From an uncultured Nitrospina sp. (lineage in GTDB: Bacteria; Nitrospinota; Nitrospinia; Nitrospinales; VA-1), in the NCBI GenBank assembly GCA_913044145.1, contig CAJWOD010000065.1, positions 1-7,459 on the forward strand: 7,459 nt of DNA, given 5' to 3'. Within the stretch, counting starts at the first letter, position 1; each line of letters starts with the position of its first letter. Below the pieces are notes generated by a model. It made no database searches. It saw nothing but the letters and a program-made list of their open reading frames with translations, and was not told the origin of the DNA. Positions 1 through 6,280 of this stretch are shown piece after piece. Made by a program: the position numbers and the translations under genes.

Positions 1-65
1 GTCATCTTCTTTTTTTTCTTTTCTAATTGGGATATAAGTTTGGTGTTGGAATTTTTTAAATTAAA

Positions 66-1223
66 TTGGGTTTAGCCTTGATCCAAGCTTTAACAGTTCT
101 GCAGCTAATTTTAATTATTGCGGTTATTTTTTATATGACTGCTAATATGATTTACCTGATCCGACTACAGCCTGTAGTTCAACCGATTTCTAATCCACCC
201 AGTTTATCAGTTTGTGTTCCCGCGAGAAATGAAGGAAGGGGTATTCAGGCATGCTTAGAATCTTTGTTAAATCAAGACTACCCAAATTTTGAAGTCATTG
301 CCATTGACGACCATTCTACAGACAATACTGGTGATATTATGCAAACCTTGGCGCAAGAAAACGCTCGTTTAAAAGTATTGAAAGGGGCAGACTTGCCAGA
401 AGACTGGCTGGGAAAGCCCTTTGCTCTACATCAGGCTTTTAAGATTGCTCAAGGAGAATATTTGTTGTTTACAGATGCTGATCCAGTTTTTAAACCAACA
501 GCCATAAATACCGCAGTTCATGTTATGCGTGACAGAGAGCTGGATTTGTTAACATTAATGCCACAGGCCGAGTTTGGGTCATTTTGGGAGCAAGTTGTAC
601 AACCCGTTATATTTGGATTTATTGCATCGTTAACAAGATTTAGAAATGTGAATGATCCAGGCCATAAAAGCGCGATGGGCTTTGGTGCTTTCTTGATGTT
701 TCGGCGTGCAGCCTATGAAAAAATTGGTGGTCACGAAGCCGGAAAGGCCGATGTTCTTGAAGATGTTTTGATAGCAAAGCGTGCCAAGCTAGCAGGGCTC
801 AAGTTACTCGTCGCCGATGGGAAACAACTTTTTTCTATTCGAATGTATTTTGGCCTAAAAGAAATTTGGTTTGGTTGGCAAAAAAACATGTTTTTTGCAA
901 TGAAAAAATCTGTATTAAAAGCTAGTTACAATATTGCCGTAGTTCTTGGGTTTGTCTTTACACCATATATTATCTTGGCAATAAATATTTTTGAACAGAC
1001 CGGATGGTTATGGATTGGGATGGCCATGACAGGTGTTGTTTTAGTTTCCGCTGCTGCCTACAAAGCCTGTGACGAAATGGGATTGCACAGGAATAATGCA
1101 GTTTTTTTCCCAATGGGAGCCTTAATCATGGCTGCGATCATGGCCAATTCTATGTTTCATACGTTAGTGCGAAAAAAAACTAAATGGCGCGGCAGGGTTT
1201 ATCCAGTAGAGAAAAATTTTTGA
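66..1223 (+). CDS. Membrane-anchored family 2 glycosyltransferase (CrtQ/HpnB-like)
   Basis: This is a 385-residue GT2 enzyme, expected to move a sugar from a nucleotide-sugar donor to a lipid-type acceptor at the cytoplasmic membrane. A hydrophobic N-terminal anchor (about residues 8-33) is followed by the GT-A fold: SVCVPARNE (48-56), the nucleotide-binding DD of IDDHSTDNT (81-82), the metal-binding DAD (137-139) and a catalytic-type ED (232-233). Three hydrophobic segments follow (about 288-309, 312-333, 346-366), then a basic tail with WRGRVY (374-379). This layout matches carotenoid (CrtQ-type) and hopanoid-associated (HpnB-type) glycosyltransferases; the acceptor cannot be read from sequence. 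The start is TTG, because an in-frame TAA lies at 57-59 and the anchor begins at once. No convincing Shine-Dalgarno precedes it, so TTG at 78 is an alternative. The gene stands alone and converges on mazG. Confidence 0.85.
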   Translation: MGLALIQALTVLQLILIIAVIFYMTANMIYLIRLQPVVQPISNPPSLSVCVPARNEGRGIQACLESLLNQDYPNFEVIAIDDHSTDNTGDIMQTLAQENARLKVLKGADLPEDWLGKPFALHQAFKIAQGEYLLFTDADPVFKPTAINTAVHVMRDRELDLLTLMPQAEFGSFWEQVVQPVIFGFIASLTRFRNVNDPGHKSAMGFGAFLMFRRAAYEKIGGHEAGKADVLEDVLIAKRAKLAGLKLLVADGKQLFSIRMYFGLKEIWFGWQKNMFFAMKKSVLKASYNIAVVLGFVFTPYIILAINIFEQTGWLWIGMAMTGVVLVSAAAYKACDEMGLHRNNAVFFPMGALIMAAIMANSMFHTLVRKKTKWRGRVYPVEKNF

Positions 1224-1293
1224 ATATAAGGGATGGTATATTTTTTTATTGGTGTTGATTTAAATGTTTTGCTTTGAAAAAAACAGAAATTAA

Positions 1294-2079
1294 TTAGTTG
1301 TGCGGCTTGTAACTTTTTGCATTTTGCCAGTATTGTTCGAGTTCCTCGAGAGGAGTTTCTTTTAGAGTCTTATCACGTTTAGCTACTTCCGCTTCAATAT
1401 GTTGAAAGCGCTTAATAAATTTATTATTGGTGGCTCTTAGTGCTTCTTCGGCATCGATCTTACTAAATTTTGCTATATTGACTAGTACAAAAAGGATATC
1501 ACCGAGTTCTTCTTTCATATTCTTTTTTTTGCCTGATAGAACAGCTTTTTTAAACTCCCCAACCTCTTCATCTAATTTATCGAGAATAGAGCTGATTTTA
1601 TCCCAGTCGAATCCATGATTAGCGGCCTTCTTCTGTAGTTTTTGTGAACGTAATAAACTTGGTAAATATGAGGGAATTCCATCTAGCACAGATTTTCTTC
1701 CAGCTTTGCCTTTTTCTTTAATTTTGATTTCTTCCCATTGAGTAGCTACTTCATCAGGTGTTTCTAGAGTCCCTTTTTTAAAGACATGGGGGTGTCGATG
1801 CTCCATTTTATTGCTGATCGATTCTATGACATCGGTTATGTTGAACTCCTTTTTGTTTTCAGAAATTTTTGCGTGAAATAAAATTTGATAGAGTAAGTCC
1901 CCTAATTCCTCTTTAATTTCTTCTGGATTGTTTCCATCCAATGCTTCGAGAGTTTCATAGGCCTCCTCTATTAAATAAGGTTTTAGAGATTCTCTAGTTT
2001 GGACTTTATCCCATGGACAACCATTCTCTCCCATCAAGGTATTGACTATTTCAATTAACTTTTTAAATTCGGCGGTCAT
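1294..2079 (-). CDS. mazG: Nucleoside triphosphate pyrophosphohydrolase MazG
   Basis: MazG hydrolyses (d)NTPs to the monophosphate and pyrophosphate, cleaning aberrant nucleotides and, in E. coli, lowering ppGpp. Both tandem MazG domains are present. The N-terminal one has GCPWDKVQT (20-28), EEAYE (38-42) and EELGD (57-61). The C-terminal one has EEVGE (171-175) and EELGD (190-194). The linker carries HRHPHVF (94-100) and the conserved GFDWD (156-160). I chose ATG at 2079: it gives 261 residues, close to the E. coli length of 263, and begins just before the conserved start of domain 1. A longer reading from TTG at 2118 adds 13 residues and would overlap hemW by 35 bp. With the ATG, the gap to the upstream hemW stop is 4 bp, so the two are probably one translationally coupled operon. 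Neither start has a strong Shine-Dalgarno. Confidence 0.93.
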   Translation of the reverse strand: MTAEFKKLIEIVNTLMGENGCPWDKVQTRESLKPYLIEEAYETLEALDGNNPEEIKEELGDLLYQILFHAKISENKKEFNITDVIESISNKMEHRHPHVFKKGTLETPDEVATQWEEIKIKEKGKAGRKSVLDGIPSYLPSLLRSQKLQKKAANHGFDWDKISSILDKLDEEVGEFKKAVLSGKKKNMKEELGDILFVLVNIAKFSKIDAEEALRATNNKFIKRFQHIEAEVAKRDKTLKETPLEELEQYWQNAKSYKPHN

Positions 2080-2083
2080 GTTT

Positions 2084-3211
2084 TTATGAGATAAATTTAA
2101 GGATGACCGAATCGGCAAGGAACAAACCTTTTCTTGATAAGGCGATGCGGTTCTGGTTAAAGGTGATGAGTTCTTGATTTAGTAAGGGCTCGAGAACCTT
2201 CCCATAAACTTTTTGAAAGGAGACTTCAAAGCGATTCTCAAAAACGTCTATTGAAATTCCTTTGAGAAGTCGAAGACCCAACATCAGGGTTTCTCCCATT
2301 GCCTGAATGGGTTCGAGCCGTTCTCTTGTTTCAATCGCATTTTTTTTAACTCCGATTTCACGAATGTAATTTGAAGGCAAATTGGTATTTTTGAATCTTT
2401 CTCCATTGAGGTATGAAGATGCTCCAGCTCCCACCCCAAGATATTCGCCATTATTCCAGTAATTAATATTGTGCTGCGATTCCATTCCGGGTTTGGAGAA
2501 GTTTGAAATTTCGTATTGTTGATAGCCAGCATTTTCAAGAGTTTGAATCGTGGTTTTATACATTTCTAATTGAATGTCTTCGTGAGGTAAGCAGAGCTTT
2601 CCCTTTTTATGAAGTTTGAAAAATGCGGTGCTCGGTTCGATCGTGAGATTGTAAGTGGAAAGGTGATCGGGGTTTTTATTGATGGCCTGTTTTAAATGAG
2701 AGCACCATTTTTCTATAGTTTGATCGGGCAAGGCAAACATGAGATCCATTGACAAATTTTCAAATTTTGCTAACCGAGCCTGCTGTATTGTTGAATGGAT
2801 TTCTTCTTGGTTATGAACCCTTTCTAGCAATTTTAATTCTTTTTCATCGAAGGATTGGACGCCGATACTGATTCGATTATACCCGGCAGCACGTATTTCC
2901 TGTAAGGCCTGCAATTTAAGTGTTGCTGGATTCGCTTCGATGGTGATTTCACAATCGGGTGTTAAATTGAAACTTTGCTGAACCGTGTCTAGTATTTGTT
3001 TTAGTTGCGAGGGTAGGAGGGTTGTCGGCGTGCCGCCCCCAAGAAAGACTGTGGGAACGGTATATTTTTTTGATGAATATGCTCTTAGTTCTTTCAGTAG
3101 GGCGTCGACATAGCGAATGCTCTCTTCCTGGTTTTCTGGATGTGAATTGAAATCGCAATAACCACATTTATGCAGGCAATATGGAATGTGAAGGTATAAT
3201 CCCAGGTTCAT
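2084..3211 (-). CDS. hemW: Radical SAM haem chaperone HemW
   Basis: HemW binds haem and a [4Fe-4S] cluster with SAM and delivers haem to respiratory proteins; it is often mislabelled oxygen-independent coproporphyrinogen III oxidase. The 375-residue product opens with YLHIPYC, and C12, C16 and C19 form the CxxxCxxC radical-SAM motif followed by DF rather than the extra Cys of true HemN. Further motifs are GGGTPT (58-63), EANP (92-95), IGVQSF (116-121), LMFALPDQT (157-165) and HNINYW...YLGVGAGASSY (247-267). The last usually reads GAGAHS; here the His position is Ser265. The C-terminal HemW domain is complete. ATG at 3211 sits directly before the family's standard N-terminus; no good Shine-Dalgarno is visible. 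It is the first gene of a hemW-mazG pair and is divergent from era. A haem chaperone fits the haem-ligand bacterioferritin nearby, though no direct link is shown. Confidence 0.93.
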   Translation of the reverse strand: MNLGLYLHIPYCLHKCGYCDFNSHPENQEESIRYVDALLKELRAYSSKKYTVPTVFLGGGTPTTLLPSQLKQILDTVQQSFNLTPDCEITIEANPATLKLQALQEIRAAGYNRISIGVQSFDEKELKLLERVHNQEEIHSTIQQARLAKFENLSMDLMFALPDQTIEKWCSHLKQAINKNPDHLSTYNLTIEPSTAFFKLHKKGKLCLPHEDIQLEMYKTTIQTLENAGYQQYEISNFSKPGMESQHNINYWNNGEYLGVGAGASSYLNGERFKNTNLPSNYIREIGVKKNAIETRERLEPIQAMGETLMLGLRLLKGISIDVFENRFEVSFQKVYGKVLEPLLNQELITFNQNRIALSRKGLFLADSVILKFIS

Positions 3212-3251
3212 GGTAATATCTTAGGAGAAAATGCATTATTCAACTACGGAA

Positions 3252-3257
3252 TATAAT
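3252..3257 (+). promoter_or_regulatory. TATAAT -10 element, probable era promoter
   Basis: A perfect TATAAT lies about 50 bp before the era start in the hemW/era divergent gap. No recognisable -35 sits 16-18 bp upstream, so this rests on the -10 alone. The predicted transcription start (about 3264) falls inside the inverted repeat at 3261-3277. Confidence 0.4.
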
Positions 3258-3260
3258 CTT

Positions 3261-3277
3261 ACACAGGAAATCTGTGT
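3261..3277. promoter_or_regulatory. Inverted repeat ACACAG-N5-CTGTGT in the hemW/era gap
   Basis: This is a perfect 6-bp inverted repeat with a 5-base centre (GAAAT), immediately downstream of the TATAAT box. No T-tract follows, so it is not a terminator. It could be an operator acting on era and/or hemW, or a short 5'-UTR hairpin. No regulator family is recognised. Confidence 0.3.
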
Positions 3278-3302
3278 TTGTGGAAATTTTATTAATTAAG
3301 TA

Positions 3303-4211
3303 TTGCTTGTGAATCAACCTAATTCATTTAGATCGGGTTATGTCAGCATAATTGGGCGCCCTAATGTAGGGAAGTCTACCCTTCTGAACCAATTGGTAGC
3401 GCAAAAAGTAGCTGCGACATCCAACCGACCTCAGACTACCCGTAACAAAATCACCGGAGTGGTGCACCTTACAGGGGCCCAAATTATTCTGGTGGATACC
3501 CCCGGTATTCATGCAACCAAAAGAACTTTGAATGAAATGATGGTTCAGGTTTCATTAAGCACTTATACAGATGTCGACTTGATCCTGGTTTTGATCGATG
3601 CGGTAGAAGGATTTTTGCCTGAAGACGAGTTTGTTTTAAAGTCCATGGAGCATACTGCAGTACCTAAAATTTTAGTGATTAACAAAATTGACTTGGTAGA
3701 AAAGCCAAATCTACTGACTTTGTTTGAGAAGGCTAATAACAAATCCATCTTTAAGGAAATCATACCGGTTTCCGCATTGAAGAATGATGGTGTGGAGGTT
3801 TTGAAGGATTTGATTGTGGGTTATCTTCCTGAGGGCCCAGAATATTTCCCAAAAGATATGATTACAGATTGCACGGAAGCCTTTTTGTTGGAGGAAATAA
3901 TTCGTGAAAAGGTTTTGAATCTGACACGATTTGAAGTTCCCCACTCCGTAGCAGTTGTTGTAGAAAATATGGGAGATCCGATCGATGGTCTGGTAAGAAT
4001 TGATGCTACCCTTTATACTGAAAAGACCTCTCAGAAAAAAATAATTATAGGGCAGGGAGGCAGTATGCTTAAATCGATAGGACGCATTGCTCGAATAGAA
4101 ATCGAGAAACGTTTAGGAGTCCAAGTTTTTCTCAAATTATTTGTAAAAGTAAAACCCAACTGGCGAGACCAGAAACAAACTATAAAACAATTTGTCTACC
4201 TAGATGATTAA
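3303..4211 (+). CDS. era: GTPase Era, 16S rRNA-binding ribosome assembly factor
   Basis: Era is an essential GTPase that binds the 3' end of 16S rRNA during 30S maturation. The 302-residue product has the full GTPase set: G1 GRPNVGKS (18-25), switch region NRPQTTRNKI (41-50), G3 DTPG (65-68), G4 NKID (127-130) and G5 VSA (156-158). The C-terminal KH domain begins near TDCTEAFLLEEIIREKVL (188-205) and carries the RNA-binding loop GQGG (250-253), where GKGG is commoner. Length is normal for Era. The start is uncertain: TTG at 3303 gives the full open frame, and GTG at 3309 would remove only two residues. Neither has a clear Shine-Dalgarno. It overlaps map by 8 bp, implying coupled expression of ribosome assembly and N-terminal methionine removal. 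Confidence 0.95.
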   Translation: MLVNQPNSFRSGYVSIIGRPNVGKSTLLNQLVAQKVAATSNRPQTTRNKITGVVHLTGAQIILVDTPGIHATKRTLNEMMVQVSLSTYTDVDLILVLIDAVEGFLPEDEFVLKSMEHTAVPKILVINKIDLVEKPNLLTLFEKANNKSIFKEIIPVSALKNDGVEVLKDLIVGYLPEGPEYFPKDMITDCTEAFLLEEIIREKVLNLTRFEVPHSVAVVVENMGDPIDGLVRIDATLYTEKTSQKKIIIGQGGSMLKSIGRIARIEIEKRLGVQVFLKLFVKVKPNWRDQKQTIKQFVYLDD

Positions 4212-4968
4212 TTATAAAACTAAAGAAGAAATTGAAGTAATGAAAGAATCATGCCAGCTTGCGGCAGAGGTTCTTGTAATGATTGAGCCCTATGTAAAGC
4301 CAGGGGTGACGACCGACAGATTGAATCAGATTTGCCACGATTATATTGTCTCTAAAGGGGCAATTCCATCGCCTTTGAATTATCGTGGTTTTCCTAAAAG
4401 TATTTGCGCATCTGTTAATGAGGAGATTTGTCATGGCATTCCATCTGATAGAAAACTTCGAAATGGAGACATTGTTAATCTGGATATCACAACTTATTTA
4501 AAAGGTTTTCATGGTGATACCAGCCGAACTTTTTTCGTAGGATCTCCCAGGAAAAAAGCAGAAAAACTGGTAGAGGTTTGTAAAGAAGCTTTGCAGCGCG
4601 GGATAGAAGTTGTGAAACCGGGAGCAAAGCTTGGTGATATTGGTGCCTCGATTCAAACTTTTGCTGAAGGCCATGGTTATTCCATTGTCAGGGAATTTTG
4701 CGGTCATGGTATTGGTAGCGAATTTCACGAGGAACCTCAAATTCTTCATTATGGAAACTTTGGTGAAGGGTTAGAGATAAAAAAAGGCATGGTGTTTACC
4801 ATTGAGCCCATGGTTAATTTAGGTAAGCCCGATTTGAAAATTCTCGCTGACAAATGGACTGCAGTAACACAAGACGGTCAGATATCAGCTCAATTTGAAC
4901 ACACCCTTTGTGTAACAGATGACGGTGTAGACGTTATGACCCGTTTGGATGGGAAGACGAAATTTTAA
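4204..4968 (+). CDS. map: Type I methionine aminopeptidase
   Basis: This enzyme removes the initiator methionine from nascent proteins in the cytosol, using a dinuclear metal centre. The 254-residue product has all five metal ligands in family spacing: D94, D105, H168, E201 and E232, each exactly three less than E. coli D97, D108, H171, E204 and E235. The substrate-pocket signature CHGIP (77-81) and CGHGIG (166-171) are also present. The lack of an N-terminal zinc-finger or SH3-binding extension makes it the short bacterial type Ia form. ATG at 4204 starts 8 bp inside era in another frame, with no separate Shine-Dalgarno, so translation is probably coupled to era. The 290 bp after it contain no gene. 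Confidence 0.96.
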   Translation: MINYKTKEEIEVMKESCQLAAEVLVMIEPYVKPGVTTDRLNQICHDYIVSKGAIPSPLNYRGFPKSICASVNEEICHGIPSDRKLRNGDIVNLDITTYLKGFHGDTSRTFFVGSPRKKAEKLVEVCKEALQRGIEVVKPGAKLGDIGASIQTFAEGHGYSIVREFCGHGIGSEFHEEPQILHYGNFGEGLEIKKGMVFTIEPMVNLGKPDLKILADKWTAVTQDGQISAQFEHTLCVTDDGVDVMTRLDGKTKF

Positions 4969-4993
4969 TATTTTTTTACCTGGCTACATACTC

Positions 4994-5018
4994 TTAAATG
5001 ATAAACGATGTCATTTAA
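4994..5018. promoter_or_regulatory. Inverted repeat TTAAATGA-N9-TCATTTAA after map; weak Fur-box resemblance
   Basis: The perfect 8-bp arms can extend by a U-G and an A-U pair to a 10-bp stem with a 5-base loop. Positions 4994-5012 match the 19-bp Fur consensus at 12 positions, and the core TGATAA...TGTCA is Fur-like. It lies 25 bp after the map stop. A terminator is the other reading, but the stem is AT-rich and the nearest T-run (5029-5033) is 10 bases away, which is poor for intrinsic termination. Confidence 0.35.
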
Positions 5019-5170
5019 AACCTACCGATTTTTAGAGATATTTTACTTAAACCCCAGCAACCTAAAGACCAACTTGCCTAAAAGATCTTATTTTAATTTG
5101 AAGATTTAAGTATATTTTGATTATGGTTCTCACTTTTGTTATCAGCTGTAAGTTATTGCAAATAAAGGGG

Positions 5171-5198
5171 TTGACAGGAATATTTTTGATGTTATCTT
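5171..5198 (+). promoter_or_regulatory. Probable sigma-70 promoter of bfr
   Basis: A perfect -35 TTGACA (5171-5176) is followed after 16 bp by TATCTT (5193-5198), a 4/6 match to the -10 consensus. The transcript would begin near 5205, about 50 bases before the bfr ATG. Confidence 0.6.
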
Positions 5199-5211
5199 GT
5201 CTGGGTAAGCA

Positions 5212-5224
5212 TAAAAGTATTTTA
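5212..5224. promoter_or_regulatory. Palindrome TAAAA-GTA-TTTTA near the bfr transcription start
   Basis: A perfect 5-3-5 inverted repeat lies just downstream of the predicted bfr start site. Its AAAA-N3-TTTT core is shared with the inverted repeat in the fur leader (6230-6244). It could be an operator, but short AT palindromes are common by chance in DNA of this composition. Confidence 0.25.
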
Positions 5225-5258
5225 CGATTAAATAAGAATAGTAATTAGGAGGTCAGAT

Positions 5259-5738
5259 ATGAAAGGTGATAAAGGTGTTATTAAAGCATTGAACGATGTG
5301 TTGATGGCCGAGCTAACTGCTATCAATATATATTATATCCATTACAAAATGCAGGAAGATTGGGGATATGAAAAAATAGCCAGTCACTCGCGCGAAGAAT
5401 CAATGGGTGAAATGAAGCACGCAGATCAGATGATCGAAAGAATTTTATTCTTGGATGGAACTCCTGATATGCAAAAATACGATACTGTTTTAGTTGGTGA
5501 TACAGTGGAAGCTCAATTGAAAAACCAATATAAAATTGAATTAGCCCATGTGGATCGATTGAGGAAACACATCCGGTTGTGCTTTGATAAAGGCGATCAT
5601 GGTAGCAAAGAAATTCTTGATAAAATCTTGGAGGAGACAGAAGACAGTGTTGATTGGCTTGAAACTCAATTCAATCGCATCAAGGACATTGGTATTAAAA
5701 ATTATATGATGGAAAATATGAGTAAAGATAACAATTAA
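5259..5738 (+). CDS. bfr: Bacterioferritin with incomplete ferroxidase centre
   Basis: Bacterioferritins form 24-subunit cages that oxidise and store iron and bind haem between subunit pairs. The 159-residue product aligns without gaps to E. coli Bfr from MKGD to DWLET. The haem ligand M52 is present in EMKH, as are ferroxidase ligands E18, E51, H54 and E94 and the nearby Y25 and W133. Ligands E127 and H130 are replaced by T127 and S130 (codons ACA at 5637 and AGT at 5646). The inner-surface iron-site residues H46 and D50 are E46 and G50. The subunit therefore probably binds haem but cannot form the normal di-iron site, as reported for one member of two-subunit bacterioferritins such as Neisseria BfrA. 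A ferroxidase-competent partner elsewhere is likely. AGGAGG stands six bases before the ATG. It is convergent with fur across a shared terminator. Confidence 0.93.
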   Translation: MKGDKGVIKALNDVLMAELTAINIYYIHYKMQEDWGYEKIASHSREESMGEMKHADQMIERILFLDGTPDMQKYDTVLVGDTVEAQLKNQYKIELAHVDRLRKHIRLCFDKGDHGSKEILDKILEETEDSVDWLETQFNRIKDIGIKNYMMENMSKDNN

Positions 5739-5755
5739 AGAATTAGGAAACAAAT

Positions 5756-5802
5756 AACCCCTTTTTGCCTTTTGATTAAGGCGAAAAGGGGTTTTATTTT
5801 TT
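5756..5802 (+). terminator. Strong bidirectional terminator between bfr and fur
   Basis: Arms 5756-5771 and 5778-5793 form a 16-bp stem (AACCCCTTTTTGCCTT with its complement, one G-U pair) and a 6-base loop. A T-rich tract (5792-5802) follows on the plus strand, ideal for ending bfr. On the minus strand the stem is followed by TTATTTG, so it can also end fur. The fur stop codon (5794-5796) lies directly against the stem. Confidence 0.9.
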
Positions 5803-6219
5803 GCATTCATTGCAAAAGCCAATTAACTCCATCCGATGGCTTTTTAAGTCAAATTCGTGCTGATCGCAAACCTCCTGTTGATATTTTTCAATAAGCGGGT
5901 GCTCAAATTCAACAGTCTTATTGCATATTTGACAAATTAAATGATCGTGATGCTTGACCATATAGAGACGTTCATAAGTTGTTTTGTCATTAAAGTTATG
6001 CATTTCAACTAGACCTGCATCTATTAATAGCTTCATTGTTCGATATAAAGTTGCAATACCAATAGTGGGGTCTTCAGGGCGAATCTTTTTATGGAGATCC
6101 TCAACTGTCACATGGCCTTCCATCTCTAGGAAAATTTTTAGAATTAAATTTCGCTGTGGGGTACAGCGAAGATTATGTTGTTTGAGGTAATCAACAAAAA
6201 TATCCAGCTCATTATTCAT
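5794..6219 (-). CDS. fur: Ferric uptake regulator, Fur family
   Basis: Fur is a metal-dependent DNA-binding dimer that represses iron-acquisition genes when Fe(II) is plentiful. From ATG at 6219 the product is 141 residues. It has a winged helix with RCTPQR (18-23) and recognition-helix TLYRTMKLL (57-65), then HHDHLICQIC (90-99) and the C-terminal FCNEC (135-139); the two CxxC pairs form the structural zinc site. Residues matching E. coli Fur metal ligands are present: H36, E83, the HHDH cluster, E104, E111 and H128. The Glu at 104, where PerR has a ligand Asp, favours Fur over PerR. A longer frame from ATG at 6261 adds 14 residues. I prefer 6219 because the extra segment is atypical and covers a Fur-box-like inverted repeat. 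No Shine-Dalgarno decides it. It converges on bfr and diverges from the ferredoxin gene. Confidence 0.9.
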   Translation of the reverse strand: MNNELDIFVDYLKQHNLRCTPQRNLILKIFLEMEGHVTVEDLHKKIRPEDPTIGIATLYRTMKLLIDAGLVEMHNFNDKTTYERLYMVKHHDHLICQICNKTVEFEHPLIEKYQQEVCDQHEFDLKSHRMELIGFCNECKK

Positions 6220-6229
6220 ATTAATTATT

Positions 6230-6249
6230 TGAAAACAATTTTCATAATC
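6230..6249 (-). promoter_or_regulatory. Fur-box-like inverted repeat in the fur leader
   Basis: TGAAAA-CAA-TTTTCA (6230-6244) is a perfect 6-3-6 inverted repeat. Read on the plus strand, 6231-6249 matches the 19-bp Fur consensus at 13 positions. It lies 11 bp before the preferred fur start, which fits autoregulation. If fur really starts at 6261, the element is inside the coding sequence. Confidence 0.45.
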
Positions 6250-6252
6250 ATT

Positions 6253-6280
6253 GGATTGCATACTACGGATTGCATACTAC
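6253..6280. repeat. Tandem duplication of a 14-bp unit at the 5' end of fur
   Basis: The 14-mer GGATTGCATACTAC occurs twice with no spacer (6253-6266 and 6267-6280). On the minus strand each copy carries GTAGTATGCAATCC, hence one ATG and one TATGCA each. The second ATG (6261) is the upstream candidate fur start; the other is out of frame. It looks like a slippage duplication or a paired binding site. Confidence 0.9.

Larger units (their letters stand above)
3231..3299 (+). other. Possible 22-codon leader ORF upstream of era
   Basis: An ATG at 3231 is preceded by TAGGAGAAA, a good Shine-Dalgarno at short spacing. It reads 22 codons to TAA at 3297-3299, three bases before the era start. The peptide (MHYSTTEYNLTQEICVCGNFIN) resembles nothing I know. 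Against it, the best TATAAT box (3252-3257) lies inside it, so transcripts from that promoter would not contain its start. It may be chance. Confidence 0.15.
4969..5258. other. Intergenic regulatory region between map and bfr (290 bp)
   Basis: No supported gene lies here. It holds an 8-bp inverted repeat just after map (4994-5018), an AT-rich middle stretch without recognised signals (about 5020-5165), the bfr promoter (5171-5198), a small TAAAA-N3-TTTTA palindrome (5212-5224) and the bfr Shine-Dalgarno AGGAGG (5247-5252). A 41-codon frame at 5123-5248 is open but unsupported. Confidence 0.6.

Noticed and set aside
1..75. Open T-rich frame at the window start that could be the tail of an upstream gene
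   Set aside because: All three plus frames end within 75 bp with low-complexity Phe/Ser-rich peptides; nothing separates a real tail from chance.
1224..1293. Terminator between the convergent glycosyltransferase and mazG genes
   Set aside because: Only a weak AT-only stem (TGTTTT/AAAACA, 1265-1285) and a T-run were seen; no GC-containing hairpin supports a call.
2080..2118. Upstream TTG start for mazG with a 35-bp overlap into hemW
   Set aside because: The extra 13 residues come before the normal family N-terminus, and ATG at 2079 gives the usual MazG length.
2084..3211. HemN-type coproporphyrinogen III oxidase
   Set aside because: The cluster motif is CxxxCxxC followed by DF, without the extra Cys of HemN, and the N-terminus and length are those of HemW.
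5123..5248. 41-codon frame before bfr, beginning MVLTFVISCKLL, lipoprotein-like hydrophobic stretches
   Set aside because: No Shine-Dalgarno before its ATG, and the bfr promoter and Shine-Dalgarno lie inside it, so it is most likely control DNA read as protein.
5794..6219. PerR or Zur instead of Fur
   Set aside because: The residue after the first CxxC matching the PerR ligand Asp is Glu, as in Fur, and the HHDHLIC block is Fur-like. Zur is not fully excluded, but iron-storage neighbours favour Fur.
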